NCBI GenBank assembly: GCA_963855995.1 | Contig: OY979716.1 | Span: 43,870,480-43,934,479 of the forward strand | Source of the DNA: Muricea muricata | Lineage: Eukaryota > Cnidaria > Anthozoa > Malacalcyonacea > Plexauridae | Reading direction: 5' to 3' | Length of the DNA: 64,000 nucleotides | Shown: in pieces, positions 44,891-60,548 of the stretch | Position numbering within the stretch: position 1 is the first letter of the stretch | Layout: every line of letters begins with the position of its first letter | Program-made: the position numbers and the translations under genes | The notes under the pieces: model-generated | The model's input: the letters and a program-made list of their open reading frames with translations, nothing else | Databases searched by the model: none | Told to the model about the DNA's origin: nothing

Positions 44891-46142
44891 ATGGCGTCTG
44901 ATGAGTCGAGCGACAATGAAGTTGATGCATGGGATGAAAATCATAATAGAAATACGCATACCGAATTACCGCAGGGGTCAGAATGAGATGTGATTGAATA
45001 CTACTTCAACAGAGGTTTAACATACAGACATATTACTCTTATTTAGAGAAACATCACAATATTGTGATGTCCGAAAGAACTTTGAAACGTAGGCTGAACG
45101 ACTATGGTTGTGCAAGACGCTCTGACGTTGACGACGATTTAAGAAGACTGGTAAGGGATCTTATCTTGTTAGAAATTGGAAATGGGCCAGATAGTCTTAA
45201 TGGCTACCGTACCATGTGGCATATTCTTCGACTTAGACACGGCATTAATGTTCCAAGGAACCTGGTACAAAGAATTTTAAAGGAAGTGGATCCTCAAGGT
45301 GTGGAAAGAAGAAAGCGTAGGTGTTTGAAACGGAGAATGTATATTTCGCAAGGTCCTAATCATTGCTGGCACATAGACGGCTACGACAAACTAAAACCTT
45401 TTGGCTTTTCAATACACGGTTGTGTAGACGGTTTTAGTAGAAGGATAATATGGCTTGAAGTGCAGAGGTCCAACAAGAATCCAAGGGCAGTGGCCAAGTA
45501 TTTTTTAAAATGTGTAAAAGCATCTCGAGGATGCCCAACAAGAGTGTATACTGATCCAGGCACAGAAAATGGTGTCATTGCAGGAATACAATGTTATTTA
45601 CGTGCAGAAGGTACAGACGAGTATGCTGCTCTAAGGCACATAAATATGTCTCAAGCACTAGCAACCAAAGAATTGAGTGTCAATGGTCCCATTTTAGAAA
45701 ACAGCATGCTAGTTGGTGGAGTGACTTTTTTTATGATCTTCATGAGTCAGATATTCTTAATCTCAGCAGTGAAATACACATGGAAGCATTATGGTATTGT
45801 TTTGCTGATTTACTGCAGGCTGACCTGGATAAGGTTAAGGAATATTGAAACTCCCATCGCATTAGAAAGTCAAGGCATGGTAGTACATCTGGTGTACCTG
45901 ATATGATGTATTTCTTACCTGAAGAATTCGGATATCATGAGTGCATTCACCCAGTTTCTGTGGACAAAATAACAGAGATCGAAAACATACTGGAGGAACT
46001 AAAAGGGGAGGATGAAGAGGACACTGTGTTTGAAGAGTATTTTGAATATGCAATGGCATTAAACAACTTAAACCATCCAACATCCATTGAAGAGGGAGGA
46101 GTCTTGTTTCAAAGGTTAACTCAGTTTGCCTGTGGAAACTAG
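44891..46142 (+). pseudogene. IS3EU-like integrase/transposase (rve fold), frameshifted
   Basis: MASDESSDNEVDAWDENHN begins at 44891; after an early stop and shift come MSERTLKRRLNDYG (helix-turn-helix-like), SLNGYRTMWHILRLRHGINV, the DDE core with D in CWHIDGYDKLKPFG and GCVDGFSRRIIW, D in RVYTDPGTENGV, and, in a shifted frame near 45675, E in SNQRIECQW. The tail (FLPEEFGYHEC) ends at 46140. Related integrase-core proteins are common in fish and cnidarian genomes. Lesions: stop and shift before 45064, shifts near 45610 and 45850. It would mobilise the element that carries it. The copy is inactive, so the element needed a helper or decayed after landing. Confidence 0.8.
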
Positions 46143-46315
46143 TCAGCGACACAACAAATCACACATGCGAGATTGTTCGCAAGTTCAATTTCAAATTTCT
46201 ATGTTGAAGTTGCTTTGTAAAAAGTAAACAAGTGTCTCTTTTGAAGTAAGTTGTTGACTATATGTAAATAAAGAAACTGTATGAATTCGTTTAGTCGACA
46301 AGGCAAAGCCTTACC
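46143..46315. other. Spacer between two transposase pseudogenes
   Basis: Non-coding; no boundary motif found that would separate an inserted element from the host transposon. Confidence 0.35.
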
Positions 46316-47256
46316 AAATCAAGTACGAGAAAATATTATTCAAAATTATAGTTAGATAATTTTCCTATCACTGCAATTGCTGCGAGACTTAATCTGCCAT
46401 ACAAAACGGTATCCAACATTGTTGACACTTGGTTTGCAAGACCAACTATTGAGTCGAAACGAGGAGGCAACAAACATAGAACAGCGCGTACAGATGACGT
46501 TATAGCGTACACAGAGTTCGTGAAACAAAATAAACCATCAACTTATGGGAAAGAAATACAACGACAGTTTGTCACTAATGGTGTATGTCTTCCGGAAAAT
46601 GTTCCAAGCACGACTTCAATAAGTCCAATTATGACCGAGGACCTGGGTTACTCCTACAAAAAGATCAGTCAAATAGCGCGTGAAACAGAGCGGCCGGATG
46701 TCATTGAAACTCTCTGATTACCTGTCTGTCATTTCAGAAGTAGATGCAAACCCACTACATTTTTTTGACGAATCGTCAGTTATTGTTACAAGCGGCAACC
46801 GAACTCGGGGACATAGTGCAATTGGACAACCTGCAGTTGAAGTGCAAAGATATGCATCAAATGCCACTTATACCGTTAATTAACTTTCTTCACAACATAA
46901 ACAGAGTAATTCGCATTCTAACATCATTCGAGACTCTTCAAATGGTTTAGGGTTACTTAATTTTTTTGACGAAGCTCTTGATCAAGAAGATATGTTTGGA
47001 AATCCGGTCGTCAAGCAAGATGATATAATCGTAATGGACAACTGTGGATTTCACCACGCAAATCACGTTGAAGGAAACCTACGACTTGCGTTGCAAGCTA
47101 GAAATGTGGAACTAATTTTTCAACCACCGTGCCACCCATGTTACAACACATGCGAGTATTGCTTTAACCTTCTGAAAGCCATTTTGCGCAGATACCCGAT
47201 ATACACAGAAAAGTGTACCGAATTGTGCATATCAGACGCATGCCATAAGATATGAT
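46316..47256 (+). pseudogene. IS630/Tc1-type DDE transposase relative, broken
   Basis: Helix-turn-helix ITAIAARLNLPYKTVSNIV, a linker (YGKEIQRQFVTNGVCLPE), then D in HFFDESSVIVTSGNR, D in DDIIVMDNCGFHHANHVEG and E in NTCEYCFNLLKAIL: the DDE_3 pattern with 38 residues between the last two acids. Shifts or stops at about 46360, 46716, 46880 and 46950 break it. It differs from the Tc1-type gene at 40708. It may be a second insertion in the IS3EU-like element or cargo; no TIRs or TA duplication were found. Confidence 0.65.
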
Positions 47257-48005
47257 AACAATGGGGTTTTCCCGGCAGATTTTTAAGTGCTGTGACTACT
47301 TATAGGTGTAAACAAGTTCTTAAGTTGACATTCTGTTGTAGCAAAATAGTCAGTTAATTTATTTCAGATAACAACACAGCATAATATGAACCATATAAAA
47401 ATTGAGATGCTATAAAATATCCATCCCATTGTCCACCATGAATATAATTTCAAACAAATCTGAAATCGACAATAATTGAAATTTCTCTTCCGTAATTAAT
47501 CTTCTCTGACTCTGTTTTTGAGATATTTGTGTGTAAGGTAGAAACTGATGGCTAGGCACTCCAGCTTCTCTGTTTTTGTAATGTAATTTATTTTATGGGT
47601 AAATACATATGTTTATGGATGAAACGGAAAGGGTTGAGATCATGGATAATAGGACACACAAAAGTGCTGAAGATTTGACTGGGGGGGGTTATGCTGGCAG
47701 TTTCGTGTTTTCCCCAAATTGGTTAGTATACTTCATAATGTTTTCTTTAATATTATCAATCACTTCACACAAAATAGTTGGATGAAAGTAGTCAGTTATC
47801 TTGGTCTGACCTATGGTATTTGAAGAGTAATTCTAACCATAAGATAAATAGCACTAATAGACCCTTAACACAAGTAACACTTACAACAGCATTGTCTCCA
47901 ACAGCATGAGTAATACAATAGTTAATAAAAGAAATAGCAATAATAATACTGACTATATGGTTCTGGTAATGTCATTTTTGGAATCTGTATATCAGTGAAA
48001 AATAA
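47257..48005. other. No gene recognised
   Basis: Spacer between the plus-strand transposase remnants and the 3' end of the HECT gene. Nothing supported apart from ordinary AT-rich sequence and a short G run near 47685. Confidence 0.4.
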
Positions 48006-48009
48006 ACCA

Positions 48010-52260
<4,251 letters not shown>

Positions 52261-52328
52261 CTTACTTTTGCCTAATTTATTCATCATTAATTACTGTATC
52301 ACAATAAATTATCATAATTGATCAAGCA

Positions 52329-52666
52329 CGTCACATGCGCGAGCACGCTCTTGAGCTTTTTATTTGCAGCGTGCAAAAGTTTTTATTTGCAGCGAGCAAA
52401 AGTTTTTACTTGCAGCGTGCAAAAGTTTTTATTTGCAGCGTGCAAAAGTTTTTATTTGCAGCTAGCGTGCAAACGTTTTTATTTGCAGCGTGCAAAAGTT
52501 TTTACTTGCAGTGTGCATTTGTTATTTGATGATACAGGAATACAGGATTATTATTACTTGTTGCGTGATATATTGATTGTTTGTAAATTTCATACAATAA
52601 ACAGCATTTTTACAGCATTGCAGCGTTTTTATCTTATGAAGGTGCTGTCCCTTCTGGGCCACCGTA
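52329..52666 (-). repeat. Right TIR of the IS3EU-like element
   Basis: Inverse of the left TIR: array of about seven GTGCAAAAGTTTTTATTTGCA-type units (52345-52515), then the unique part ending GGCCCACCGTA-like at 52666 (GGGCCACCGTA). Only about two differences from the left TIR in the unique part. Confidence 0.9.
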
Positions 52667-52685
52667 CACTTCATTTTAACTAGAA

Positions 52686-53197
52686 TGTTTATTGAACCAA
52701 CTTTTTACTAAACTGAATAAGATTAACTCTAAAGTGAGTCTTAACAAAATGAGACACTTTCCCGTCATTTAACATAGTATTGTCCTCAAACAACTGTACG
52801 ATTTTGTTCATGCTATAACCACATGCTTTATGGCTTAGGTAGAATATACAGTAATCACTGCATACGTCGGACCAAGTACTTTGCAATTTACGTTTGTTAT
52901 ATTTCCATTTATCAGTGTGTTTTTCTAAATAGTTTCTAAACACCAATGGTACATCAGTCCTGTAGCTGTCAAAATATTCCCCCAGAATCTTGTTGTGGTC
53001 CCCCCGAGCATCACTTGGACTGATCCAAATTGAAATCCAGTAAGTTCCAGGCTTGCTACTCGGATCTGTGTTCGCGACAAATCCGCAAGGATACTTCTCG
53101 ATCGTTTGAGGTAGTTTATCACAGGGAAATACACCACAAAACGTTTTTTTTCGTTATAGGATCTCCTTCTAGTGCATGAGTGATTTGTGCAGTGTTC
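52686..53197 (-). pseudogene. Adenain-like cysteine protease of the Polinton
   Basis: Reverse-strand frame with GVFPCDKLPQTIEKYPCGF, VANTDPSSKPGTYWISIW and SDVCSDYCIFYLSHKACGYS, ending KKLVQ. The nucleophile Cys is expected in the SDYC segment. The histidine usually found in the PGxHW motif is tyrosine here (PGTYW, from TAC where CAC is expected). An A8 run near 53150 separates the apparent ATG at 53197 from this frame. The family matures capsid proteins in adenoviruses, virophages and Polintons. It is the first gene right of the IS3EU insertion. Confidence 0.8.
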
Positions 53198-54489
53198 ATC
53201 TAACCAGCGTAATTGTAGACGACGTTTCTTTCAGAATCAATATGAATAGTGTTTTCGAATTCACTGTAGCACACGAGACTCACAGCTCCTGCAGGTGCAG
53301 TAGAGAACTTGATGTCGACTGCAAGATTTCCACGTTGGACCATGTTAAAATGGTCGGAGGACCCGCATATGTCAGGACTGAGGTCAGCACTATAGAGGTT
53401 AAACCCATTAACAAACTCATCACGTGAAATATCATTACCGACATCATGAAAAATCTTTCCAGTACCCGAGAACAAGGTAAGGAAGGCTTCGATGTATCTG
53501 CGGGTTGCTGCAGTATAGGAGAGCTGTAAGGGTTTGAAGGGTACTTCTTCTCTGTTGACGCTGATTGCTAAGAAGGATGTTGTAAAATTTTGAAAGTTAA
53601 AGGGATTCTTCTTGTAGGCACCGTTGAATGCTGCGCTATCAACCATGCCAAAGGTAATTGTTTTTGGCACAAGTCTGTTGTAGAGATTATCTTTTCTCAA
53701 TGATGGATTTCCAGCTGGAATGATGAAAGATTTGCACTCCACACGTCTCACAGGATAGACGGCAGGTCCTTTCTTCAATGCCAGTTCGTGGGCTATGGAT
53801 ATGCTTGGATTGACTTTCACTTTACATATCTTGAGATAAACCTTCGTCAATTTCACCCTATAATGGGCGTCCTCCTCTGAGGCCATCAAACAAAACTCGT
53901 CCACGTTTCAGTTCATAAGTATTTTGAGATCCACATAGCTCAAAAGAAGTCGTTCACCCATAAACACGTCGCAGAATATAGGTCCCGCCATTTCGATGAT
54001 ACCGCTTTCTTTGCTAAACTCGTACCTTTTCTTGAGGCCAAGGTTGACATTAGCATGGTCTCCAGTGAGTATTGGGTCAGCAGTATCCATTTTGGTGCTC
54101 GTGTCTTTGTAGAACATTGCGGTGGTAGATTGAGACCATTTTGCGGCTGGACCATAGTTGAGGAGCGTTTCCAAATAGGCACGATATGCATAGGTCCCCG
54201 TGGCCTGGGTGACCTGTTTCCCCTTCAAAAACACATCCACTTGTTTGAATAAGCTATGTAGGAAATTTTTGACGATACCTACTTTTTCGTCCTGGTCAAG
54301 ATCATCTCCGTTTGCCTTTGTTACTTTTGCTCGAACCACCAGGATGGCTTTTGCCAAATCTACATAGTCTCTCCGTTTGCCAAATCTACATAGTCTCTCC
54401 GTTCCTGGACAGAGGAACGTGATAGGTCCGCCATCTGAAACACTGGACACCGGCAAGTGGTCTACCCAATGTCCCTTTTCTAAACTCAC
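53198..54489 (-). pseudogene. Polinton major capsid protein (double jelly-roll type), one stop
   Basis: Two halves in one frame, 54489-53911 and 53904-53198, are separated by a TGA at 53910-53908. The N-terminal half has EKGHWVDHLPVSSVSDGGPI, AYRAYLETLLNYGPAAKWSQ and FYKDTSTKMDT; the C-terminal half has YRVKLTKVYLKICKVKVNP, YPVRRVECKSFIIPAG and NVVYNYAG. This matches the family known from nematode F54H12.2-like proteins and Polinton capsids. About 430 residues in all, near normal length. A 26-bp tandem duplication (54363-54414) garbles about eight residues near the N-terminus. One lesion makes this the best-preserved Polinton gene. Confidence 0.85.
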
Positions 54490-54563
54490 TTGTGTTGGTG
54501 GTACAGAAAATTAATCAAGCTCACTCTTGGTGCACTCCTGTGATTTAGCATGTACAAAACTCA

Positions 54564-54968
54564 TGTTTAACCAAATATCTGGGGAGTTGTTTTCCGTTTC
54601 TTGGTCGGATTGCTTCTGGTAGTAGGCGTAGATGTCTTTCTCTTTTTGGCTCTCTTCTTTGATGTGGTTTTTTTACGTCGTCCTCCACTTCCTGTTTGAG
54701 CATACGCTCGCAGTCGCTGCACAGCTTTCTGTTTCGTTGCATCAGCGGCTTCCCTGGTGCGTGCTTTTGCAGTCTCCTTGACATTTTTCCCAGCGAGAAC
54801 ATCTCCAATAAAGTTTGCACCACTGTTCAGAGCTATATTCCCAAGAGGTTTAGCTCCACTTTTTACCATGGGCATGACTGTTCTAGCAACGCTACGAAAC
54901 AGACCACCCAGTCCATAGCCCATTTGACCATGACCTAATTGCCATGGACTACCTCTGAACACAGGCAT
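54564..54968 (-). CDS. Small basic Polinton protein, virion-associated type
   Basis: 134 residues: Gly-rich start (GHGQMGYGLGGLFRSVARTV), PMVKSGAKPLGNIALNSGAN amphipathic segment, then a very basic tail (GGRRKKTTSKKRAKKRKT) ending KKRKTTPQIFG. I recognise the FRSV..P.VKSGAK pattern from a conserved gene beside the capsid gene of animal Polintons. The tail suggests DNA binding in the particle, comparable to adenovirus core proteins. It is uninterrupted. Confidence 0.7.
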
Positions 54969-55019
54969 ATCATGACCTTGTTGATCAAAATAATAAACGT
55001 ACGTATGGATTATTAATCT

Positions 55020-55753
55020 TTATGAAAAATAGCTGTGCTGTCTGAAATGTAGTGTTGTCACCACCTTCCCACGCTCAAATGGCACAGGATCGCCTGTGTC
55101 ACTCCTTAAAAGAATTTCCACATCCTCGAATAATTTTGTTTGGATAGGTACATACTGAATGTTTGTGAACGTTTTAGTAATAATGTCACCAAATGTACTC
55201 TCGGCAGGAATGCTTTTGAGTAACTGAGCACTCATATCTCCAACGATTTGGAGTTGCACAATGTTGCAGTACACGTAGATGGTTGATACGGTCGTTGAGT
55301 CTGCCACGTAAGGACTTTCTGTCGTTTTTTTATCATAACGTCTTTTCCTCCAAAACCAAGTATGATCGATAACGGTTTAATTGCAGCAAACTGAAACCGT
55401 TTTTTATTTGAACGGTCACTTTCCCTGTGAAAGCATTGTACGTCAACTTGATGTTATCGCTAACGTTTCTGGATAATGCTTTATTCGCAGCTTTGATAAG
55501 CTCCTGCATGGGCTGGTAGTAACCGTAATCCATAATGACTTGCTGAAACAAACTGCATAAAAGTGGTGCGTATCCACACCTTTTTGTAATGTGTACCAGG
55601 TGTTTGGATAGGAAATGGAGTACAAACCAACTTCCCAGACCCCCCCAAATCAATACTTTGCGGCAATTTCACGTGATAACTTGTCTTATTATTGGGAAAC
55701 TCATTCAAGGATGCATTACTAGGTAGCGTGAGATAAAAATGTGTTCCACTCAT
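55020..55753 (-). pseudogene. Polinton minor capsid (penton-like) protein, frameshifted
   Basis: ATG at 55753 (MSGTHFYLTLPSNASLNEFP, then NNKTSYHVKLPQSIDLGG) is the typical start of this family. Later pieces in other frames: SISYPNTWYTLQ (55625), MDYGYYQPMQELIKAANKAL (55560) and VGDMSAQLLKSIPAESTFGD to GKVVTTLHFRQHSYFS (ending 55020). At least three shifts, near 55620, 55560 and 55330. It presumably filled the vertices of the Polinton capsid. Confidence 0.75.
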
Positions 55754-55797
55754 GACGACTATAACACAACAAATAAAAAGAAAACAGTTCAAATGTT

Positions 55798-56879
55798 GTT
55801 TTTAGACTTTATTTATTTCTGATGCAGACACCCATGAATTGAATTTGTCTGGGTAACCAGGCCATTTTACAAGATATTGTACATTTTTTTCCCTTTCCTC
55901 GCTTTTTAAGAATTTTCTCAACCTCATACATGTCATCATGTTTGAAGCTCCTTGTCATAAAATTTTCCTTTAAGCTCTTCGCCGTCATAATCTTTGAGTT
56001 TATATACTGGTGGATTTCGAGGTACTTTTTTGCTTACAGTGAATATTTCTTTTGAATAGTTTGGTAAGTATCCTTTCTCAAACTTTCGTTTAATTTTACT
56101 TATTCTAACCTGATCGCCGATCTTGAACTTATATTTTACAGGTTGTACATTATCTAAAACATTACGATATGAAGTACGAAACACCTCCTCTTCATTTTTC
56201 GAATTGAAAAGGGCAGGTGGTCTTCCTATGCTGTGGTGTTCACTATAATTATAAGAATACACCAAGTCAGGAAACATATCAAGGTATCTCATCGTTTTCT
56301 TTGCAGTAAAATAACGCCACATCTTTGTCTTAAACGTGCGAATTACTCTCTTGACAATAGAGGCCTTTGTTTCGTCAAACATATTAAACAGTTGAATAAC
56401 TTTATTTTTAATAGTGTTTAAAATGATTTGTTAAATTCTGTTCCTTGATCCGTCATAATCTTGTGCGGCTTTCTACCAGAAGATAAAATTACTTTGAATG
56501 CTTCAACTAAGGCAAGTCCAGTTTTTGACTTTATTGGAACTATCCATGTACACTTTGAGAATACATCTATACAGACAAGCAAGTATCGATAACCGTCATT
56601 ATACTGTTTCAAAGACTGCATGTCTGCTAAATCTATTTGCCATTGTTCATCTATACCCCCCACAATAACACGATTTCTCTTAAAGTTTCAACGAGCTGGT
56701 TTATGTAAAGTGTGGGTATCTTGACCCATTAACCTGTCTGAAATTTTTTTCGACTTAGTTTAAACATTCCCTTTTGTTTCACATCACGATACAAGTTCTC
56801 AACTCCTCCAAAACTCCCGGGACGTTTTGGATTATAATAAACACTCTCCAAATACTCATCAACTGTTGCTTGGGCCATG
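55798..56879 (-). pseudogene. Retroviral-type integrase of the Polinton with chromodomain
   Basis: N-terminal zinc-less region (ESVYYNPKRPGSFGGVENLY, QDTHTLHKPAR), rve core with D in EQWQIDLADMQSL, DVFSKCTWIVPIKSK, D in IMTDQGTEFNKSF, then KASIVKRVIRTFKTKMWRYF where the third acid is expected: the usual VER is VKR here, so the catalytic Glu is apparently Lys. A chromodomain-like end follows (YLVKWPGYPDKFNSWV, about 55880-55840). There is a TGA at about 56690 and a shift between 56418 and 56382. It would integrate the element and generate the 6-bp duplication; this copy is dead. Confidence 0.85.
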
Positions 56880-56961
56880 TCTTCTTTTTAAATGAAACAA
56901 AGGAATTGTGTACCAGTGTTTTAAAAATTAATTTTCTGTCTCGGTAGATTGATCATTCGGT

Positions 56962-57297
56962 TCAGTTACTGCCGAAGTTGTATGTACCTATTGCTTCAAA
57001 ACTAGGTTTAAAAATGTCTTTCACGACTCGCATTTTAGCCAACTTGTTGTGCTCGTAACATTTTGGCTGAGGAGTGTTTGAATTTTTCCACATAGTAATA
57101 GCATTATGAAAATAACTACAGTCATTTTGCAAACAAAAGAAATTACAGCTAGGCCGTTGTCCACAGTAAAAAAATATACCATTTGTAGTTTTCGAAGACG
57201 ATGCAGGCTCTCCATGTAAACGCTCCATCTTTCTCAATGGCATGATTTCAAAACGCGACTCTTTTATAGTACCACATATAAAAAACCCATTAAACAT
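56962..57297 (-). CDS. GRF-type zinc-finger ORF at the Polinton right end
   Basis: About 112 residues starting just inside the TIR. GIFFYCGQRPSCNFFC and CSYFHNAITMW fit a GRF-type zinc finger (C-G-R/Q-x-x-x-C-x-F-F), known from NEIL3, TOP3A and APE2, where it binds single-stranded DNA. A role in protecting element DNA or in replication is inference. Uninterrupted. Confidence 0.5.
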   Translation of the reverse strand: MFNGFFICGTIKESRFEIMPLRKMERLHGEPASSSKTTNGIFFYCGQRPSCNFFCLQNDCSYFHNAITMWKNSNTPQPKCYEHNKLAKMRVVKDIFKPSFEAIGTYNFGSN

Positions 57298-57319
57298 ATT
57301 TTTTCTTCCTTATGACATA

Positions 57320-57457
57320 TTTCTGGTCAATATAACATATTTTCGGTCAACATGCGCGCACACCGCCCCCACGCGGCCGGACTGGTAACTAAATTACAGG
57401 GGTAAGAGCTCCTGAAAAAATGCTGACTAAGTGGAATATAGCTGTGACTATAATACT
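57320..57457 (-). repeat. Polinton right TIR
   Basis: Inverse of 22410-22550, ending AGTATTATAGTCACAGC on the reverse strand at 57457, followed by the target copy AATGCC. Confidence 0.8.
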
Positions 57458-58160
57458 AATGCCTAGGAAAGACAAACGGTTTGGTTTCGTATCACATCCA
57501 AAAACAGCAAGGGCAACGTTTTTGAATGACAATGTGCTTCCCCAATTCTACCACTCCAAATGGAGTTGGTGTAAGAATGCAGAAAAATTTGTTATCCAGT
57601 TTCACTCAGAAGGGAGAAGGTAATATGATATGCATCAAAAGATTCAAGTTTTACAGGAATCCCATCACTTCATCTCCAATGAAAAAAGTCAAGGTGGTGC
57701 TGGATTCTTATTAACTGAAGATCACGTTCTAAAACCACATGACAGTCAATCAATCGCTTTCAAAACTAGAAAATTGCAAGAAATGCAAAAGAAAGTGGAA
57801 AACTTAGAAAGTTCAATTCATTCTGAAAATGAAAAACTGTTTTTAACAAATGGCAAAATGTGTACAGGTGAAACATGTGCACACAAGTTTAATAAACAGT
57901 GTATTACCACTTTAACAAATCTTAAAACAGATATAGATTGCATTATGGCAAAATTACAAGCCCTGGATGAAAAACACAGGAGTATGTATCCAAATTTTAG
58001 AAAAGGGCAGTATCCAAGAAGAGAAAACAAAAAGAAAACAGAGCCAAAAGCAAGAAGCGAAAATTGCAATGGGAGGATGCCAATTGTAGAAGAGTTTTTT
58101 CTTTTGTTGCTCCAACAAATGATTATAGTTCTGAAGCTGATGTTTCAGATTTAAGTCTAC
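57458..58160 (+). pseudogene. Partner gene of the outer transposon, 3' part
   Basis: Continues the coding-like sequence cut at 22409: PRKDKRFGFVSHPKTARATF, NDNVLPQFYHSKWSWCKN, then after a donor-like GAAG|GTAATA or a shift the frame from 57630: a coiled coil (RKLQEMQKKVENLESSIHSE), CTGETCAHKFNKQC with a Cys pair, and a basic tail (KGQYPRRENKKKTEPKARSE). A possible last exon (58140-58350, SEADVSDLSLLNISKMGKRD) is acidic. Function unknown; the protein looks like a structural or DNA-binding partner of the D43E protein. Confidence 0.45.
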
Positions 58161-58831
58161 TAAATATTTCAAAGATGGGGAAAAGAGATGCAAAATGCCT
58201 ACAAATCTTAGTGCAGGAACACAGGCTCAATGCAATGGCATTGTCAAAACTCAAAAAATTTCTTCCTGCTGCAATTGCATTGATAATAATAGACAGTGAC
58301 GATGATAACAGTGATGTACCTATTGCTTTAATCATAGTCAATCCAGACATCGTCTGGAAACCCAGCGAATTTAAAGCGTTTTTAATGAGCTATCATTTTA
58401 TGTTGAGCTGGCTTCACCGTGCACAAATCTTTTGAAATTTTGCTTATTAATATTTCAATAGCACGGTTGAATGCTTTGGCGAGGCAACGCTATTGGACGA
58501 TTGCTTCATTATACCAAAAATCATTGTCTTCACCGTGCACAAGTCTGCATAAACACGAACAAAAAGATAGAACAAAGACGCTGGCCGAGTCTCCAGACCA
58601 TATCTAGATTGACTTTGCTTTAATAGATTGACATACTGCTATATATTATAAAATAACATGTCAAATATTGTTGTGTTGAACAGTTTTGTGTTCCATGAAA
58701 TTTACCATTTATATTTTACGGCCAGTTTTAGTTTGACCCCCCCCCAGTACATCCTTAAAATTTTCATGACCCACCCCTTTTTGTGACTTGAAAAATTCAT
58801 GACCCACCCCTAAATTTCCATAGCCCACCCC
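58160..58831. other. 3' region of the outer transposon
   Basis: After the partner gene, mostly non-coding, with CATGACCCACCCCT-type short repeats (58768-58830), similar to tracts near 17325 inside the other end. Confidence 0.4.
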
Positions 58832-58859
58832 TTCCCCTCTATACTTTATGCCCAGTCCC
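58832..58859 (-). repeat. Right TIR of the outer transposon
   Basis: Inverse of 17225-17252 with two or three mismatches; flank TCAGATAAC follows. Confidence 0.65.
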
Positions 58860-59049
58860 TCAGATAACAATAATTCAATTACCTTTATCCTTAGAACGAA
58901 AATTAATAAGTCTTCACAAACTGCTCCCTTCTCGTTGGTCATTTTCCAGTTTTTATTGTAGCACAAATAATCTAAATATAAGATGATAATCACCTCAGAA
59001 TTACATTTTTAAATAATTATAGCTCAAGCATTTATTTTATATGTTACTA

Positions 59050-60548
59050 TTAGTTCCTTGCGAAGTACAACAAAGTTTTATCCGTGGATCGCGAAACGTT
59101 TCGAGATTGGCACGGTATCGAATCCGGGGTTCGTATTGCTAAGATGACTGACTTAACGGAAGGTTTTCCTCAACGTTTTTCTATTGGTCGGTTTAAAGTG
59201 GAATTCCTTTATCCTGGGAAAGTTCCTCAATGTGGTCGCTGTGGCTCGTACGGGCATCGTTTTGCCACCTGCATCAATGATGTGAAATGCTTTCGCTGTG
59301 GCAATGATGGTCATATTCAGTGAAATTGTTATAAATGTTTGCTGTGTGGTACCTTTGGTCACGTACGATCGGAGTGCCCTGACAATCCTGCTAATTGCTG
59401 TGTAGACGAAATTGTTGATGATCCTGTTATTCCATCTTTGCATGTTGATGCTGTCAACCAAGTCGACACACAGGTCGGTGGTACCGAATTAGCAATCTCT
59501 TTTTTCTGATGATCCTGTTATTCCACCTCTGCATGATGACACTGAGAACCAAGTTGACTCGCAGCTCGGTGGTACTGAACTTAGTCAGCAATCTCTTTTA
59601 GCTGGGATGGTGACAATGGTATTAGTGGTATTTCATGGGTGACGAAACCATGGGAGAGGCATCCCATGATACCCCTGATGATCCTGTGTCTGCTTTTTCT
59701 AGCTGTTGGTACCGGTCTGATTGATGATAACATGCGTCCGGCTGTGGCGGTTTTGTCCTGTGAAAACACTCAACGCCCTCCGGTAGCACCTTCGCTGGCG
59801 AAAAATAGACCTGTCCTTACTGGTTGCGCTGGGAAACCAAGATCGAAGCATCAGAAACGTACTAAACGATGATAAATGGCCGATCTTGATCTAAATACGT
59901 TGAATGTTAATGGCTTATGAGACTTTAAAAAACATTGTTTATTACTTGATTATTTAAAGCTGAAAAAGTTTAATGTGATATTTTTACAAGAAACTCTAGT
60001 GGCATCTGTGGAAGACTGTATTTTGTGGAATAAGGAATCCAATTTCAAAGCATATTGGAGTCTCAGTGGTGTTGGCGTTTTAATGCGTGACAGTTCTCGC
60101 TTTAAAAACTGTAGTTTTCGTTGTGATAAGAAGGGTCGCATAACCATGCTGAACTGTTCATACTGTAATCAGGACTTGCACTTTATCAGCATTTATGCTC
60201 ATACAGATGGCAGTCAGCGAATAGCTTATTTTGAAACCTGGATAGATATCTGGTTACTCGTCTTACTGGATGCCGGAGACTTTGCGTCAAGCTGTTATCT
60301 CTTTGCTTTGCAAAAAAGATGATCCAGAGCTGTTGAAAAACTGGCGTGAGATTTCGCTGTTGAACGTTGATTACAAAATCTTGACAAAAGTGTTGGTAAA
60401 TCGTCTCAAGCCTCTAATATCTACTATCGTGCATCCTCATCAATGTTGTACCGTGCCCGGAAGGTCAAGTAACGACAATGCTACTCTTCTTCGCCATATT
60501 TGTGACTATCTCGAGGTTCATGAACAAAAGGCTTGTGTTTTTATCTAA
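59050..60548 (+). mobile_element. L1/Tx1-type LINE remnant
   Basis: Three parts in order. (1) 59081-59400, ORF1-like: DWHGIESGVRIAKMTDL, FKVEFLYPGKVPQCGRCGSY and CCHC knuckles (CGRCGSYGHRFATC, CFRCGNDGHIQ, then CGTFGHVRSEC after a TGA at 59321). (2) 59876-60245, endonuclease start: DLDLNTLNVNG, FNVIFLQETL, VGVLMRDSSR. (3) 60260-60545, RT fingers: ETLRQAVISLLCKKDDPELL, then NWREISLLNVDYKILTKVLV and TVPGRSSNDNATLL. The endonuclease is joined to the RT by a deletion, and the RT catalytic half is gone. Dead copy. Confidence 0.75.

Noticed and set aside
44337..44930. Long reverse-strand frames repeating CKSFYLQRAKVF (also 52318-52683 forward and 40041-40304)
   Set aside because: These are translations of the non-coding 22-23-bp TIR arrays of the IS3EU-like element; the repeat period keeps several frames open by chance.
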